Positions 33,593-43,766 of a stretch of DNA of 50,895 bases are shown here, one piece after another (the stretch's first letter is position 1; each line of letters starts with the position of its first letter). The position numbers and the translations under genes were made by a program. Source of the DNA: an uncultured Eubacteriales bacterium (lineage in GTDB: Bacteria > Bacillota > Clostridia > Oscillospirales > CAG-272); contig CATKFO010000038.1 in the NCBI GenBank assembly GCA_949747515.1, positions 1-50,895 of the forward strand, read 5' to 3'. The notes beneath the pieces were generated by a model that was given only the letters and a program-made list of their open reading frames with translations, was not told where the DNA came from and made no database searches.

Positions 33593-35542
33593 ATGAAAGC
33601 GTATACAGAAAACGAATATCAGAGATATCTTTTTCATGAAGGTACAAATTTTACCGCATACGAGTATTTTGGAGCGCACGAAACTGCAAGTTCAGATGGA
33701 ATATTCAGCTGCGCGTTTAGAGTATGGGCTCCTAATGCGATTAAGATAGCGCTCGTATCTGACAGGACCGGATGGGATTATAATAATCTGGATGAATCTG
33801 CCGTAATGAATAGAATTACAGACGAAGGCGTTTGGGAAGTTACGCTTTTGGGAAAGTCCAGTTTTAAAGGAATGTATTACAAATTTGCCGTCACTGGCTG
33901 CGACGGGCATACCTACCTAAAATCTGATCCATATGCGTTCCGATCTGAAACTCTTGGGAAAAGCGCGTCTATAGTGTCCGACTATACTTTTAACGGATGG
34001 AGAGATGAAAAATGGCTTCGATATCGCGATTCTCTTACCGGCGTTTCATGCGAACATTTTTACCCGCATCCAATGAATATTTATGAGGTTCACCTTGCGT
34101 CGTGGATTACCGTCGATAGTTTGTCTACTGAAAACGGGGAAAACTATATATCTTATCGAGAAGCCGCCGATAAGCTGGTAACGTATGTAAAAAAAATGGG
34201 TTATACCCATATTGAACTTTTGCCCATAACAGAATTTCCATTCGACGGATCGTGGGGATATCAGGTTTGCTCTTATTTCGCGCCGACTTCGAGATTCGGC
34301 GCCCCCGATGAATTTGCATACTTTATAAATAAAATGCATGAAAATGGGGTTGGCGTTATACTCGACTGGGTTCCGGCGCATTTTCCAAAAGATAGAGCGG
34401 GACTTTACGAGTTTGACGGAGAACCGCTTTATGAGTATCAGGGAAAGGATCGAATGGAGCACAAAGGCTGGGGAACGAGGTGCTTCGACGTCGGACGTCC
34501 GGAGGTGCAGTCTTTCCTTATTTCAAGCGCGATGTTTTGGTTTAGAGAGTATCATATCGACGGAATCCGAGTAGACGCCGTATCGTCCATGTTGTACCTT
34601 GACTATGACAGAGAACCTGGAGAATGGATACCAAACGTAAATGGAACTAATCATAATCTTGAAGCCATTTCATTTTTTAAAAAACTAAACTCAGCGATTT
34701 TTAAGGAATTTCCATCCGTTCTCATGATTGCCGAGGAATCTACGGCGTGGCCTATGATAACGCGGCCTCTTAAAGAAGGCGGAATGGGATTTAGCTTTAA
34801 GTGGAATATGGGATGGGCGAACGATATGTTCGAGTACGTATCAATTGATCCGATTTTTCGAAAATATCATCATTCTAAGCTTACTTTCCCACTTATGTAC
34901 GCATTTTCAGAAAATTATATTCTGCCTATTTCTCACGACGAAGTTGTGCACGGCAAAAAGTCGCTTATTGACAAGATGTTCGGCGAGTATGACGATAAAT
35001 TTTCATGCATGCGCGCATTTTTAGTTTATATGATGACTATTCCCGGAAAAAAACTTATGTTTATGGGATGCGAGTTTGCTCAGTTCCGCGAATGGGACTT
35101 TGCAAATGAGCTTGAATGGTTTATGACAAAATATCCGAGACATACGGAAATGCAAAGATTTGTAATGAATCTCAATAACTTTTATTTAAGATCTCCGGAA
35201 CTTTGGGAAATAGACGATTCATGGGACGGATTTGAATGGATAAACGCGGACGACTCGGATAATAACGTAATATCTTATACAAGGAAAGACGCGGCGGGCA
35301 ACAAACTTATAATTGTAATAAATTTTTCTCCGGTTAAGATTAACGATTATATTATATATGCGTCTCCAGGAAAATACGTGGAAGAATTAAATTCTGACCT
35401 TTATTGCTACGGAGGCTCTAATGTGCAAAATAATATAAATCTTCATACTGTTAATTCAATTGAAAACAATAAGGATGAGAAAGGCAAGCTGAAAATTACG
35501 CTTCCTCCATTGTCGGGGCTTATACTAAAGAAAAAACAATAA
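33593..35542 (+). CDS. glgB: 1,4-alpha-glucan branching enzyme GlgB (GH13)
   Basis: 649 aa. N-terminal CBM48 domain (about 20-140) with FRVWAPNAIKIALVSD and GMYYKFAVTG. The (beta/alpha)8 catalytic domain follows, with nucleophile D328 (GIRVDAVSSML), acid/base E381 (IAEESTAWP) and transition-state D449 (PISHDEVVHGKKSL). The all-beta C-terminal domain closes the protein. Makes alpha-1,6 branch points in glycogen. AAAGGATG precedes the ATG. First gene of the glycogen cluster; overlapping TATAAT boxes at 33554-33564 may be its -10, with no clear -35. Some 64 nt separate it from ktrA. Confidence 0.95.
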   Translation: MKAYTENEYQRYLFHEGTNFTAYEYFGAHETASSDGIFSCAFRVWAPNAIKIALVSDRTGWDYNNLDESAVMNRITDEGVWEVTLLGKSSFKGMYYKFAVTGCDGHTYLKSDPYAFRSETLGKSASIVSDYTFNGWRDEKWLRYRDSLTGVSCEHFYPHPMNIYEVHLASWITVDSLSTENGENYISYREAADKLVTYVKKMGYTHIELLPITEFPFDGSWGYQVCSYFAPTSRFGAPDEFAYFINKMHENGVGVILDWVPAHFPKDRAGLYEFDGEPLYEYQGKDRMEHKGWGTRCFDVGRPEVQSFLISSAMFWFREYHIDGIRVDAVSSMLYLDYDREPGEWIPNVNGTNHNLEAISFFKKLNSAIFKEFPSVLMIAEESTAWPMITRPLKEGGMGFSFKWNMGWANDMFEYVSIDPIFRKYHHSKLTFPLMYAFSENYILPISHDEVVHGKKSLIDKMFGEYDDKFSCMRAFLVYMMTIPGKKLMFMGCEFAQFREWDFANELEWFMTKYPRHTEMQRFVMNLNNFYLRSPELWEIDDSWDGFEWINADDSDNNVISYTRKDAAGNKLIIVINFSPVKINDYIIYASPGKYVEELNSDLYCYGGSNVQNNINLHTVNSIENNKDEKGKLKITLPPLSGLILKKKQ

Positions 35543-35596
35543 ACGTCTTTATAATTATACTAAAAAACGATTTACTGAAAGAGAGGCGAAAGCAAC

Positions 35597-36796
35597 GTGT
35601 ACAAGAAACAGCAATGCGTAGCCATGCTACTTGCCGGAGGCCAAGGCAGTCGACTCTATACGCTTACGGAAAAAACCGCAAAGCCGGCGGTGCCTTTCGG
35701 CGGGAAGTACAGAATTATCGATTTTCCTCTTTCAAACTGCATAAACTCCGGAATAAATACGGTAGGGGTTTTAACTCAATATCAGCCGCTTGTTCTAAAC
35801 GAATATATTGGAAACGGCCAGCCGTGGGATCTTGACAGAGCTTGGAACGGGGTCATGGTTCTGCCTCCTTACCAGGGGAAAAACGGCGCGGACTGGTACA
35901 AGGGAACGGCTAACGCCATTTTTCAAAATCTTGATTTTATAAGACGCTATGATCCGGAGTATGTTCTTGTTTTATCGGGCGATCATATATATAAAATGGA
36001 TTATTCTGCAATGCTCTCGGATCACATAAGACGTAAGGCCGATTGCACAATAGCCGTATTAAACGTTAGTTTGTCAGAGGCAAGTAGATTTGGCATTATG
36101 AATACGGACGAAGACATGCGTATTTTAGAATTTGAGGAAAAGCCTGAGAAACCTAAGTCGACTAACGCGTCAATGGGAATATATGTCTTCAACAGGGATC
36201 AACTTGAAAAATATCTTATTGAGGACGAATCGGATCCTTCGTCTTCAAACGACTTTGGAAAAAACATAATTCCTAAAATGCTTGCGGGCGGTCTAAAAAT
36301 GTATGCCTATCCGTTCAACGGATATTGGAAGGACGTAGGAACAATAGAGTCTCTTTGGGAAGCCAATATGGATCTTCTGGGACATAGACCAAAGTTTAAT
36401 TTATACGATGAAAATTGGAGAATATTTTCTCGCAATACTCCGCATCCTCCACACCGAATTGGAAATTCCGCGTCCGTGTCAAATTCGCTTATTACGGAGG
36501 GCTGCGACATTGAAGGAATAGTGGAAAATTCGGTTCTATTCAGCGGCGTTAGAGTGGAAAAAGGGGCGTATATTCGCGATTCGATCATCATGAGCGACGT
36601 AGTAATAAAAAAGAGCGGAACTATAAATTATAGTATTATAGACGAAAAATGCGTAATCGGCGAAAAATGCGTAATCGGAAGAACTAAAACCGCAGACAGC
36701 GGTATTACGGTAATCGGCGCTGGAATTGTCTTAGACGACGGCGTTGATATTTCTGCCGGGGAAATGCTTGGCAGCAAATGGAATAGCAATAGATAA
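35597..36796 (+). CDS. glgC: Glucose-1-phosphate adenylyltransferase GlgC
   Basis: 399 aa, makes ADP-glucose for glycogen. Nucleotidyltransferase domain: [52 protein letters not shown] (metal aspartate), [10 protein letters not shown] and [15 protein letters not shown]. The C-terminal left-handed beta-helix (about 290-399) has hexapeptide repeats, including a perfect 18-bp DNA duplication (36643-36678) coding EKCVIG twice. Paired with glgD, as in other Firmicutes where GlgC/GlgD form a hetero-oligomer. GAGAGGCGAAAG precedes the start. Confidence 0.95.
   Translation: MYKKQQCVAMLLAGGQGSRLYTLTEKTAKPAVPFGGKYRIIDFPLSNCINSGINTVGVLTQYQPLVLNEYIGNGQPWDLDRAWNGVMVLPPYQGKNGADWYKGTANAIFQNLDFIRRYDPEYVLVLSGDHIYKMDYSAMLSDHIRRKADCTIAVLNVSLSEASRFGIMNTDEDMRILEFEEKPEKPKSTNASMGIYVFNRDQLEKYLIEDESDPSSSNDFGKNIIPKMLAGGLKMYAYPFNGYWKDVGTIESLWEANMDLLGHRPKFNLYDENWRIFSRNTPHPPHRIGNSASVSNSLITEGCDIEGIVENSVLFSGVRVEKGAYIRDSIIMSDVVIKKSGTINYSIIDEKCVIGEKCVIGRTKTADSGITVIGAGIVLDDGVDISAGEMLGSKWNSNR
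36643..36678 (+). repeat. Perfect 18-bp tandem duplication inside glgC
   Basis: The unit CGAAAAATGCGTAATCGG occurs twice without mismatch, in frame, coding two successive hexapeptide rungs (EKCVIG) of the beta-helix. The family normally has repeated hexapeptides here, but exact DNA identity suggests slippage or recent gene conversion. Confidence 0.9.
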
Positions 36797-36808
36797 GGAG
36801 GAGCGACT

Positions 36809-37942
36809 ATGTTAGCCGCAGGCATTGTTTTTTCTAACATACATGATTCTAATTTACCTGAGCTCACTAAAAATCGCACCGTCGCTTCCGTTCCGTTCGG
36901 ATGCAGATATAGATTTATAGATTTTGCGCTTTCTAATTTTGTTAACTCTAATATTTTTAATATAATGGTTATAACGCACTATAACTATCAGTCGTTAATG
37001 GATCATATAGGAAGCGGAAAGGATTGGGATCTTGCGAGGCGTTCCGGAGGCATAAAAATACTTCCTCCTTTTATTACCGCGCACGCCAATCATACGAACG
37101 AACTTTATTCTTCTCGCCTTGAAGCGTTAAAAAGCGTTAGCTATGTTTTGAAACGTCTTAAAGAAGATTACGTAGTTATGACTGACTGCGACGTAATTTG
37201 CAACATTGATTTTGAAGACGTTATAAACAAGCATATAAGGTCTGGAGCCGATATGACGACAGTTGTAAAATCAGTCGAGCTAAATGAAAGAATTACCGAA
37301 GCAGACACCGTTTATATTGCAAATGAAAAAGGACGCGTAAAAGACTTATATGTAAATCCTTCGAATATGCATGGAAAAGCGGACGTAGGCCTTAACATTA
37401 GCGTAATCAACAGACGTTTTCTTGAAATGATCGTAACAGATTCTATAGCGCACGGCTACGCGAGCATGGAGAGGGACGTAATTCTTAAAAATTTGGAGAA
37501 ATATAAATTTAACATATATAGGTATAGCGGACGTTCCGCCCGTATCCGATCTTTTGAAGATTATTTTACTCATAGTATGCAGCTTATAAACGACCATGAG
37601 TTTCGTAATTCGCTTTTTTCGGAAAAAAATAGACCTATATATACCAAGGTAAGAAACTCGGTGCCTACTAAATATATGATCGGATCCGCGGCGACAAATT
37701 CTCTTATTGCGGACGGGTGCGTCGTGGAGGGAACTGTAGAAAACTCAATATTGTTTCGCGGCGTAAAGGTGTCGAGAAACGCCACCGTTCGAAATTGTAT
37801 TCTTATGCAGGAAACGTACGTTGGAGAAAACTCTTATATAAACTGCGTTGTGTCCGATAAAAACGCAACTATAAGAGACGGCAGACTTCTTTCTGGAGCG
37901 CCGGAGCTTCCGTACTATATATCAAAGGATCAAACGGTTTGA
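36809..37942 (+). CDS. glgD: GlgD, regulatory/paralogous ADP-glucose pyrophosphorylase subunit
   Basis: 377 aa paralogue of GlgC typical of Firmicutes. It keeps the fold (VPFGCRYRFIDFALSNFVNS, DWDLARRSGGIKILPPF, VMTDCDVICNIDF) and the beta-helix end. The N-terminal GGxGxRL catalytic loop of GlgC is replaced by MLAAGIVFSNIHDSNLPEL. This explains why GlgD proteins are catalytically weak and act as partners that enhance GlgC. GGAGGAG lies seven bases upstream of the ATG; glgC ends 12 nt before. Confidence 0.93.
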   Translation: MLAAGIVFSNIHDSNLPELTKNRTVASVPFGCRYRFIDFALSNFVNSNIFNIMVITHYNYQSLMDHIGSGKDWDLARRSGGIKILPPFITAHANHTNELYSSRLEALKSVSYVLKRLKEDYVVMTDCDVICNIDFEDVINKHIRSGADMTTVVKSVELNERITEADTVYIANEKGRVKDLYVNPSNMHGKADVGLNISVINRRFLEMIVTDSIAHGYASMERDVILKNLEKYKFNIYRYSGRSARIRSFEDYFTHSMQLINDHEFRNSLFSEKNRPIYTKVRNSVPTKYMIGSAATNSLIADGCVVEGTVENSILFRGVKVSRNATVRNCILMQETYVGENSYINCVVSDKNATIRDGRLLSGAPELPYYISKDQTV

Positions 37943-37960
37943 TAGATAAAGGAGAGCGAT

Positions 37961-39394
37961 ATGAAAATTTTATATATTGCTTCTGAAGCGTTGCCTTATG
38001 TTTCTACCGGAGGTCTTGCAGACGTCATGGGTTCTCTTCCTGCGGCAGTAAAAAAAGCGTCGAACGGAAATTTAGACGCGCGGGTTGTTCTTCCTATGTA
38101 TTCATCAATAAAATATTCGATGGATTCTTCTTTTGAATTTGTAGGAGAATGTTCGGTTTCATTATCATGGAGATCCCTATATTGCGGGATATGGAAAACA
38201 GAACTCCGAGGAGTTACGTTTTATTTTATTGATAACGAATATTATTTTAATCGAAGCATGACTTATGGCGAATACGACGACGGAGAGCGTTTCGCATATT
38301 TTGGAAGGGCTGTTCTTTCGCTGATATCTTGCGTAGGATTCATTCCGGACATTGTGCATGCGAACGATTGGCAAAGCGCCGCGGCAGTAATATATTTAAG
38401 ACGACAGACGTATGATAACGACTTAATGAGGAATATTAAGATATTGTTTACCATACACAATATCGAGTATCAGGGCGTTTACGGAATGTCGATTTTGGGC
38501 GATGTGTTTGGCCTTGGAGGCGGCGACGCGAATATTGTGGAATATAACGGAAATATCAATTTGTTGAAGGGAGCTATAGTATCGTCGGATATGATAAGTA
38601 CCGTTAGCGAGCGGTATTCAAACGAAATATTGACTGAATATTATTCTTGCGGTCTGCATCATATTTTGCGCGCGTCGAGAGATAAGCTTACTGGAATTGT
38701 TAACGGGATAGATACGGATTACTATAACCCTCAAAAGGATCCTGAAATAAAAAATAGGTTTAATGAAGATTGTCTTGACGGTAAATTGGAAAACAAAAGA
38801 GAGCTGCGCGAGATATGCGGCATAAAAGGAGATGAGAACGCTCCTCTCTTAATAATGGTTTCTCGGCTCGCGTCACACAAGGGATTTGATTTGGTAAAAC
38901 GCGTTTTATATGAGCTGCTTTCCCAAACGGATATTACGTTTGCAATTTTGGGGACTGGAGAGAATGAGTACGAGGAATTTTTTAAGAGCGTTTCCAAAGA
39001 TTTTCCTGGAAGAGCCGGAGTGAAACTTGAATATAACAAGGCTCTTTCAAAACAATTTTATGCTGGCGCGGATATGTTCTTGATGCCGTCTAAAAGCGAA
39101 CCGTGCGGATTATCTCAAATGATAGCGTCAAGGTATGGTACGGTTCCGATAGTTCGAGAAACCGGAGGGCTTCATGATACGATAAAACCATATAACGAGT
39201 ATACAGGTCAGGGAAACGGTTTTTCATTTGCAAATTATAACGCTCACGAGATGATGAATATAATAAAATACGCCGTTCAAATATACCGCGACAATGAACG
39301 GTGGGAAAAACTTATAAAAAACGTTATGAGGACGGATTTTTCTTGGGAAGCATCGGCTAAAAAATATTTAAGACTATACGATTCTATGCTTTGA
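37961..39394 (+). CDS. glgA: Glycogen (starch) synthase GlgA, GT5
   Basis: 477 aa, transfers glucose from ADP-glucose to the non-reducing end. GT5 N-terminal domain starts MKILYIASEALPYVSTGGLADVMGSLP; residue 15 is Ser where E. coli GlgA has the ADP-glucose-binding Lys (KTGG), a substitution also seen in other Firmicutes. VHANDWQSAA, FTIHNIEYQG and GIVNGIDTDYYNP are conserved. The C-terminal GT-B half has MVSRLASHKGFDL and MPSKSEPCGLSQMIASRYGT with the active-site acid. GGAGAG precedes the ATG; 18 nt after glgD. Confidence 0.93.
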   Translation: MKILYIASEALPYVSTGGLADVMGSLPAAVKKASNGNLDARVVLPMYSSIKYSMDSSFEFVGECSVSLSWRSLYCGIWKTELRGVTFYFIDNEYYFNRSMTYGEYDDGERFAYFGRAVLSLISCVGFIPDIVHANDWQSAAAVIYLRRQTYDNDLMRNIKILFTIHNIEYQGVYGMSILGDVFGLGGGDANIVEYNGNINLLKGAIVSSDMISTVSERYSNEILTEYYSCGLHHILRASRDKLTGIVNGIDTDYYNPQKDPEIKNRFNEDCLDGKLENKRELREICGIKGDENAPLLIMVSRLASHKGFDLVKRVLYELLSQTDITFAILGTGENEYEEFFKSVSKDFPGRAGVKLEYNKALSKQFYAGADMFLMPSKSEPCGLSQMIASRYGTVPIVRETGGLHDTIKPYNEYTGQGNGFSFANYNAHEMMNIIKYAVQIYRDNERWEKLIKNVMRTDFSWEASAKKYLRLYDSML

Positions 39395-39419
39395 TTTCTA
39401 TAAATGTTGAGAGGTAACG

Positions 39420-41849
39420 ATGAATATAAGCGAGCTTAGCAAATCGGATGTAAAACAAGATCTTGAAGATAAATTGATACGATATTTTGGCGTTAGATAT
39501 AACGACGCGACAAGAGAACAGATGTATCGCGCGGTTGTAATGAGCGTCAAGGATATCTTATCTATAAAAAAGGGCGCGTTTCGTGAAAAAGAGAAAGAGC
39601 AAAAGAAAAAGAGAGCGTATTATCTGTGCATGGAATTTCTAGTAGGAAAAACATTGAAAAACGCTCTTATGAATCTCGGCGCTGAGAAAGTGTATCGAGA
39701 AGCTCTTTATGAAATGGGGTATGATTTATCAGACGCATACGACGATGATCCGGACCTTGGCCTTGGAAACGGGGGATTGGGACGGTTAGCCGCTTGTTTT
39801 ATGGATTCGCTAACGTCGCTTGACTATTCGGCGACAGGTTTTTCCATCTGTTACGAATACGGTTTTTTTAAGCAGAAGATCGTTGACGGAAATCAAGTGG
39901 AACTTCCTGACGATTGGATGTCTAATGGAAGCGTATGGCTTAATCCAAGAACGGATAAGGCTTTTACCGTAAGGCTTGGAGGTTCTGTGCATGAAGAATG
40001 GAACGGCGAAAAATGCGATATTATATATGAAGACGCCAAAGAAGTGAAGGCGCTTCCGTACGATTTATATATACCGGGGTATGAAACGGATTCAGTTAAT
40101 ACTATCAGATTATGGAAAGCTGTCGATACGTCTATATTCAATATGAATCTTATTTCTCAGGGCGAATATGTAAAGGCTTTGCAGGGGTCGTCAAATATAG
40201 AATTCATATCAAAGGTGTTATATCCGTCTGACGATCATGATGAAGGGAAACTTCTCCGCCTTTCGCAGCAATACTTTTTAGTATCTGCGTCGCTGCAAAA
40301 TATTATCAGCGAGCATTTGGCGGTATATGGAAATCTTGACCAGTTTTCAGACAAGGTTGCGATTCATATAAACGACACCCATCCAGCGTTATGCATACCG
40401 GAATTGATGAGAATATTTCTTGATATTTACTCTTATTCGTGGGACGACGCGTGGAATACGGTAAAAAAAGTCGTATCTTATACCAATCATACGGTTATGC
40501 CTGAAGCTCTCGAAACATGGAAGGTGGACTTATTTAGGCTTGAACTTCCGCGTATTTATATGATTATTGAGGAGATTAACCGCAGATTTTGCTCAGATCT
40601 TTGGAATATGTACCCCGGAGATTGGCAGCGCATTTCTAATATGTCGATAATAGCTTATTCGCAAATTAGAATGGCGAATCTTAGCGTAGCGGCTTCGCAC
40701 ACAGTAAACGGGGTATCGGCTCTTCATTCTGAAATCTTGAAAAATACCGTATTTCATGATTTTTATAAAGCGGCGCCAGATAAGTTCACTAATATTACCA
40801 ACGGTATAGCTCATAGAAGATGGCTTTGTTATTCAAATAGAGGACTTTCGTCATTGCTGGACGATCTCATCGGACCTGAATATAGAAAAGATCCTGAGCG
40901 ACTTAAGGATTTTGAAAAGTATGCCGACGATAAATCTGTGCTTGACGAGCTTAGAACTATAAAATATAATAATAAGCTGGCGTTTTCAAAGCATTACTTT
41001 AACAAAAGCGGATCTTCGCTTGACGTTAGTTCGATATTTGATACGCAAGTAAAGCGTATTCACGAATATAAAAGACAGCTGCTGAACGTTCTTAAAATAT
41101 TATCTATGTATGTTTCTCTTAAGAACAATCCTAATGCAAATATTTCTCCGACGACATTCATTTTTGGAGGGAAAGCCGCCGGAGGATATCGCATGGCGAA
41201 GACGATTATACGTCTTATATGCCGTCTTGGAGAGGAGATATCGAAGGATCCGGTAGCGCGAGATATTCTGAGGGTTGTGTTTATTGAAGATTATAAGGTA
41301 AGCGATGCGGAATTGCTTATGCCGGCAACCGATATCAGCGAGCAAATATCCCTTGCCGGAAAAGAAGCGAGCGGTACCGGATGTATGAAATTTATGATTA
41401 ACGGAGCCCTGACGCTGGGTACTCTCGACGGCGCTAATATTGAGATTAAAGACGCTGTTGGAGACGACAATATTTATATATTTGGGCTTACCGACAGACA
41501 GGTAGACGATTTATGGAAGCGCGGATACGAGTCGGTAAAGTATTATATGCAAAGCGATATTCTGAAGGAAGCGATAAATAGGCTTACAAGTCCCTTGGCA
41601 GGAGAAGACTTTTCTCAAATAGTAAATTACCTTCTTTATTCGCATGGAATATCCGATCCTTATATGTGCCTTGCGGACTTCGAATCATATACTTCTACAT
41701 TTAACAGAATGTCTAAGGACTATGAGGACTATGAGTCGTGGTCGCGTAAGTCATTGGTTAATATATCAAACGCAGGATATTTTGCCGCGGACAGAAGTAT
41801 TAAAGATTATGCGGAGAAGATTTGGCATATTGAAAAGATCGAAGAATGA
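39420..41849 (+). CDS. glgP: Glycogen/maltodextrin phosphorylase GlgP (GT35)
   Basis: 809 aa, releases glucose-1-phosphate from glycogen ends. YYLCMEFLVGKTLKNAL, LGNGGLGRLAACFMDS, IHINDTHPAL, NGIAHRRWL and the PLP site ASGTGCMKFMINGALTLGT, with the cofactor lysine at K657. C655 occupies the position that is Asn in the classical enzymes. FSKHYF and DTQVKRIHEYKRQLLN are also typical. Short N-terminus lacks the mammalian phosphorylation site. Placed with the synthetic genes, so synthesis and breakdown are co-transcribed. GAGAGGTAAC precedes the start. Confidence 0.94.
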   Translation: MNISELSKSDVKQDLEDKLIRYFGVRYNDATREQMYRAVVMSVKDILSIKKGAFREKEKEQKKKRAYYLCMEFLVGKTLKNALMNLGAEKVYREALYEMGYDLSDAYDDDPDLGLGNGGLGRLAACFMDSLTSLDYSATGFSICYEYGFFKQKIVDGNQVELPDDWMSNGSVWLNPRTDKAFTVRLGGSVHEEWNGEKCDIIYEDAKEVKALPYDLYIPGYETDSVNTIRLWKAVDTSIFNMNLISQGEYVKALQGSSNIEFISKVLYPSDDHDEGKLLRLSQQYFLVSASLQNIISEHLAVYGNLDQFSDKVAIHINDTHPALCIPELMRIFLDIYSYSWDDAWNTVKKVVSYTNHTVMPEALETWKVDLFRLELPRIYMIIEEINRRFCSDLWNMYPGDWQRISNMSIIAYSQIRMANLSVAASHTVNGVSALHSEILKNTVFHDFYKAAPDKFTNITNGIAHRRWLCYSNRGLSSLLDDLIGPEYRKDPERLKDFEKYADDKSVLDELRTIKYNNKLAFSKHYFNKSGSSLDVSSIFDTQVKRIHEYKRQLLNVLKILSMYVSLKNNPNANISPTTFIFGGKAAGGYRMAKTIIRLICRLGEEISKDPVARDILRVVFIEDYKVSDAELLMPATDISEQISLAGKEASGTGCMKFMINGALTLGTLDGANIEIKDAVGDDNIYIFGLTDRQVDDLWKRGYESVKYYMQSDILKEAINRLTSPLAGEDFSQIVNYLLYSHGISDPYMCLADFESYTSTFNRMSKDYEDYESWSRKSLVNISNAGYFAADRSIKDYAEKIWHIEKIEE

Positions 41850-41856
41850 TTGAAAA

Positions 41857-43761
41857 ATGATTGAAGAACGCAAATATATATTATCAGGCGACGGCGGCAG
41901 AACCGATATCTCTCTTTTCGGAGCCGTTCCCGAGGGAAGCGCCGTAACTTTTGAAATATCAGTTTTACGCTGCAGAGGCGTATCGTCTCCGGTAATGGTT
42001 ATATACTCCGACGATCAGGCCGGTGAAATAAAAGAGAAAATCGTTCCGCTTTATTGGGAACGTCTCTATTTCGATAGGGATGTATATAGCGTTGATATAG
42101 AACTTTCGGGACTTACGGAAGAGCTTTTATCTTCATCTCGCGGACTTTTGTATTATGAATATAAAATGCTTTCTGCAGAAGGGGAGATTACCGCTGGAGG
42201 AGAGGCTCCGACTGTATTGCGCGAAGACTTTGATATTTCTAAGCGTCAGCTTCTAGTATATAAACGACGGCGCTGCACGGCTGATATTCCAGATGGAATT
42301 ATTTATCATATTTTTGTAGATCGCTTTAAAAGAAGCGGAAAATGCAAAGTTAAAGACGGCGCGCTTTTAAATGAGAATTGGGATAATGGAGTTCCTCAAT
42401 TTGCGGAGTATCCTGGCGCGTATATAAAAAACAATGAATTTTTTGGAGGAGATCTATACGGGATAATTGAAAAGCTTCCGTATATTGCATCCCTTGGAAC
42501 TTCTATTATATATTTATCTCCGATTTTTGACGCGTCGTCTAATCATAAATACGACGCCGGCAATTACATGGAAGTTGACTCTATGTTTGGAGGCAACGAC
42601 GCTCTTGCCTCGCTATGTTCTGAGGCGAATAAATTTGGTATAAGCATTATGCTTGACGGAGTGTTTAATCACACCGGAGACGACAGCGTTTATTTTAACA
42701 GATACGGTAAATATTCCAATGTCGGAGCATATCAATCTGTAACCTCGGAATATTATCCGTGGTATAATTTTATAAATTTTCCGGATGAATACGAATGTTG
42801 GTGGGGAATAAAAATTCTGCCCAGAGTTAAAAGCGATAATAAAGAGTTTAGGAGATATATTTGCGATAACGTTGTAAAACATTGGATGTCGCTTGGAGTT
42901 AAATCCTGGCGGTTAGACGTGGTCGACGAGCTCTCCGATTTGTTTTTAAACGATTTTAGAAAGGCAGTTACACAAAATAGCCGGGGAGGAATGATAATTG
43001 GAGAAGTATGGGAAGACGCGTCTAATAAAATAAGCTATGGACGGAGAAGAAAATATTTTTCAGACGGACAGCTTGATTCTGTAATGAATTATCCGCTTCG
43101 CAACGCGGTAATTTCCTATGTAAAGTACGGCGATACCGATTTATTAAGAGAGGCTACCGAGGGAATATATCGAAGATATCCGAAAGAGGCCTCGGACAGA
43201 CTCATGAATTTTCTGAGCACTCACGATACGGAAAGAGCTATTTCAGTTTTTGGCGACGATGAATATAAAGATCTAAGCAACGAGGAATTATCTACACGGA
43301 AGTTAAGCTTTGACGCTCGTGTAAAAGCGTCTAAATTGCTTTGCGAGGCGTATGCGATTATAGCCGCTTTGCCAGGCATTCCCTGCGTCTTTTATGGCGA
43401 CGAGATTGGGATGGAAGGATATCGAGACCCATTTTGCAGGCGTCCGTTTCCATGGCGTGGATCTGAAGAAAGCGTAAGCGCAACCTATCGCAAGATAGGA
43501 GCTATAAGAAAGTCTGATCACATATTTAAAGAAGGTTATTTTCGCCTATTGGAACTGGATAAAGAGCATATCTCGATTCTTAGAAGTCCTTCTCCAGACA
43601 GCGGACTTGATTATTCATTATTAGCGATCGTTAATAATAAAGACTCATATATTACTGTAAATTTGCCTCGCGACGGAATTGATTACGACGGTGTCGAATA
43701 CATCGGAACGGTATCGATTCCCCCTCGCGAATGGATATATTTAAAAATAAAAAGGACGTAA
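41857..43761 (+). CDS. GH13 alpha-amylase-family enzyme (neopullulanase/amylopullulanase type)
   Basis: 634 aa. N-terminal beta domain (about 1-135) resembles CBM34-type domains. GH13 barrel: IIYHIFVDRFKRSG, the LYGIIEKLPYIASLGTSIIYLSPIF block and GVFNHTGDDS. The triad is D354 (SWRLDVVDEL), E383 (IGEVWED) and D457 (LSTHDTERA). PGIPCVFYGDEIGMEGYRDPFCRRPF follows near 515-540. Probably trims branched or linear maltodextrins inside the cell; no signal peptide. Starts eight nt after glgP and ends six nt before the CBS gene, so it is an integral part of the glycogen operon. Exact specificity uncertain. Confidence 0.88.
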   Translation: MIEERKYILSGDGGRTDISLFGAVPEGSAVTFEISVLRCRGVSSPVMVIYSDDQAGEIKEKIVPLYWERLYFDRDVYSVDIELSGLTEELLSSSRGLLYYEYKMLSAEGEITAGGEAPTVLREDFDISKRQLLVYKRRRCTADIPDGIIYHIFVDRFKRSGKCKVKDGALLNENWDNGVPQFAEYPGAYIKNNEFFGGDLYGIIEKLPYIASLGTSIIYLSPIFDASSNHKYDAGNYMEVDSMFGGNDALASLCSEANKFGISIMLDGVFNHTGDDSVYFNRYGKYSNVGAYQSVTSEYYPWYNFINFPDEYECWWGIKILPRVKSDNKEFRRYICDNVVKHWMSLGVKSWRLDVVDELSDLFLNDFRKAVTQNSRGGMIIGEVWEDASNKISYGRRRKYFSDGQLDSVMNYPLRNAVISYVKYGDTDLLREATEGIYRRYPKEASDRLMNFLSTHDTERAISVFGDDEYKDLSNEELSTRKLSFDARVKASKLLCEAYAIIAALPGIPCVFYGDEIGMEGYRDPFCRRPFPWRGSEESVSATYRKIGAIRKSDHIFKEGYFRLLELDKEHISILRSPSPDSGLDYSLLAIVNNKDSYITVNLPRDGIDYDGVEYIGTVSIPPREWIYLKIKRT

Positions 43762-43766
43762 TAAAT

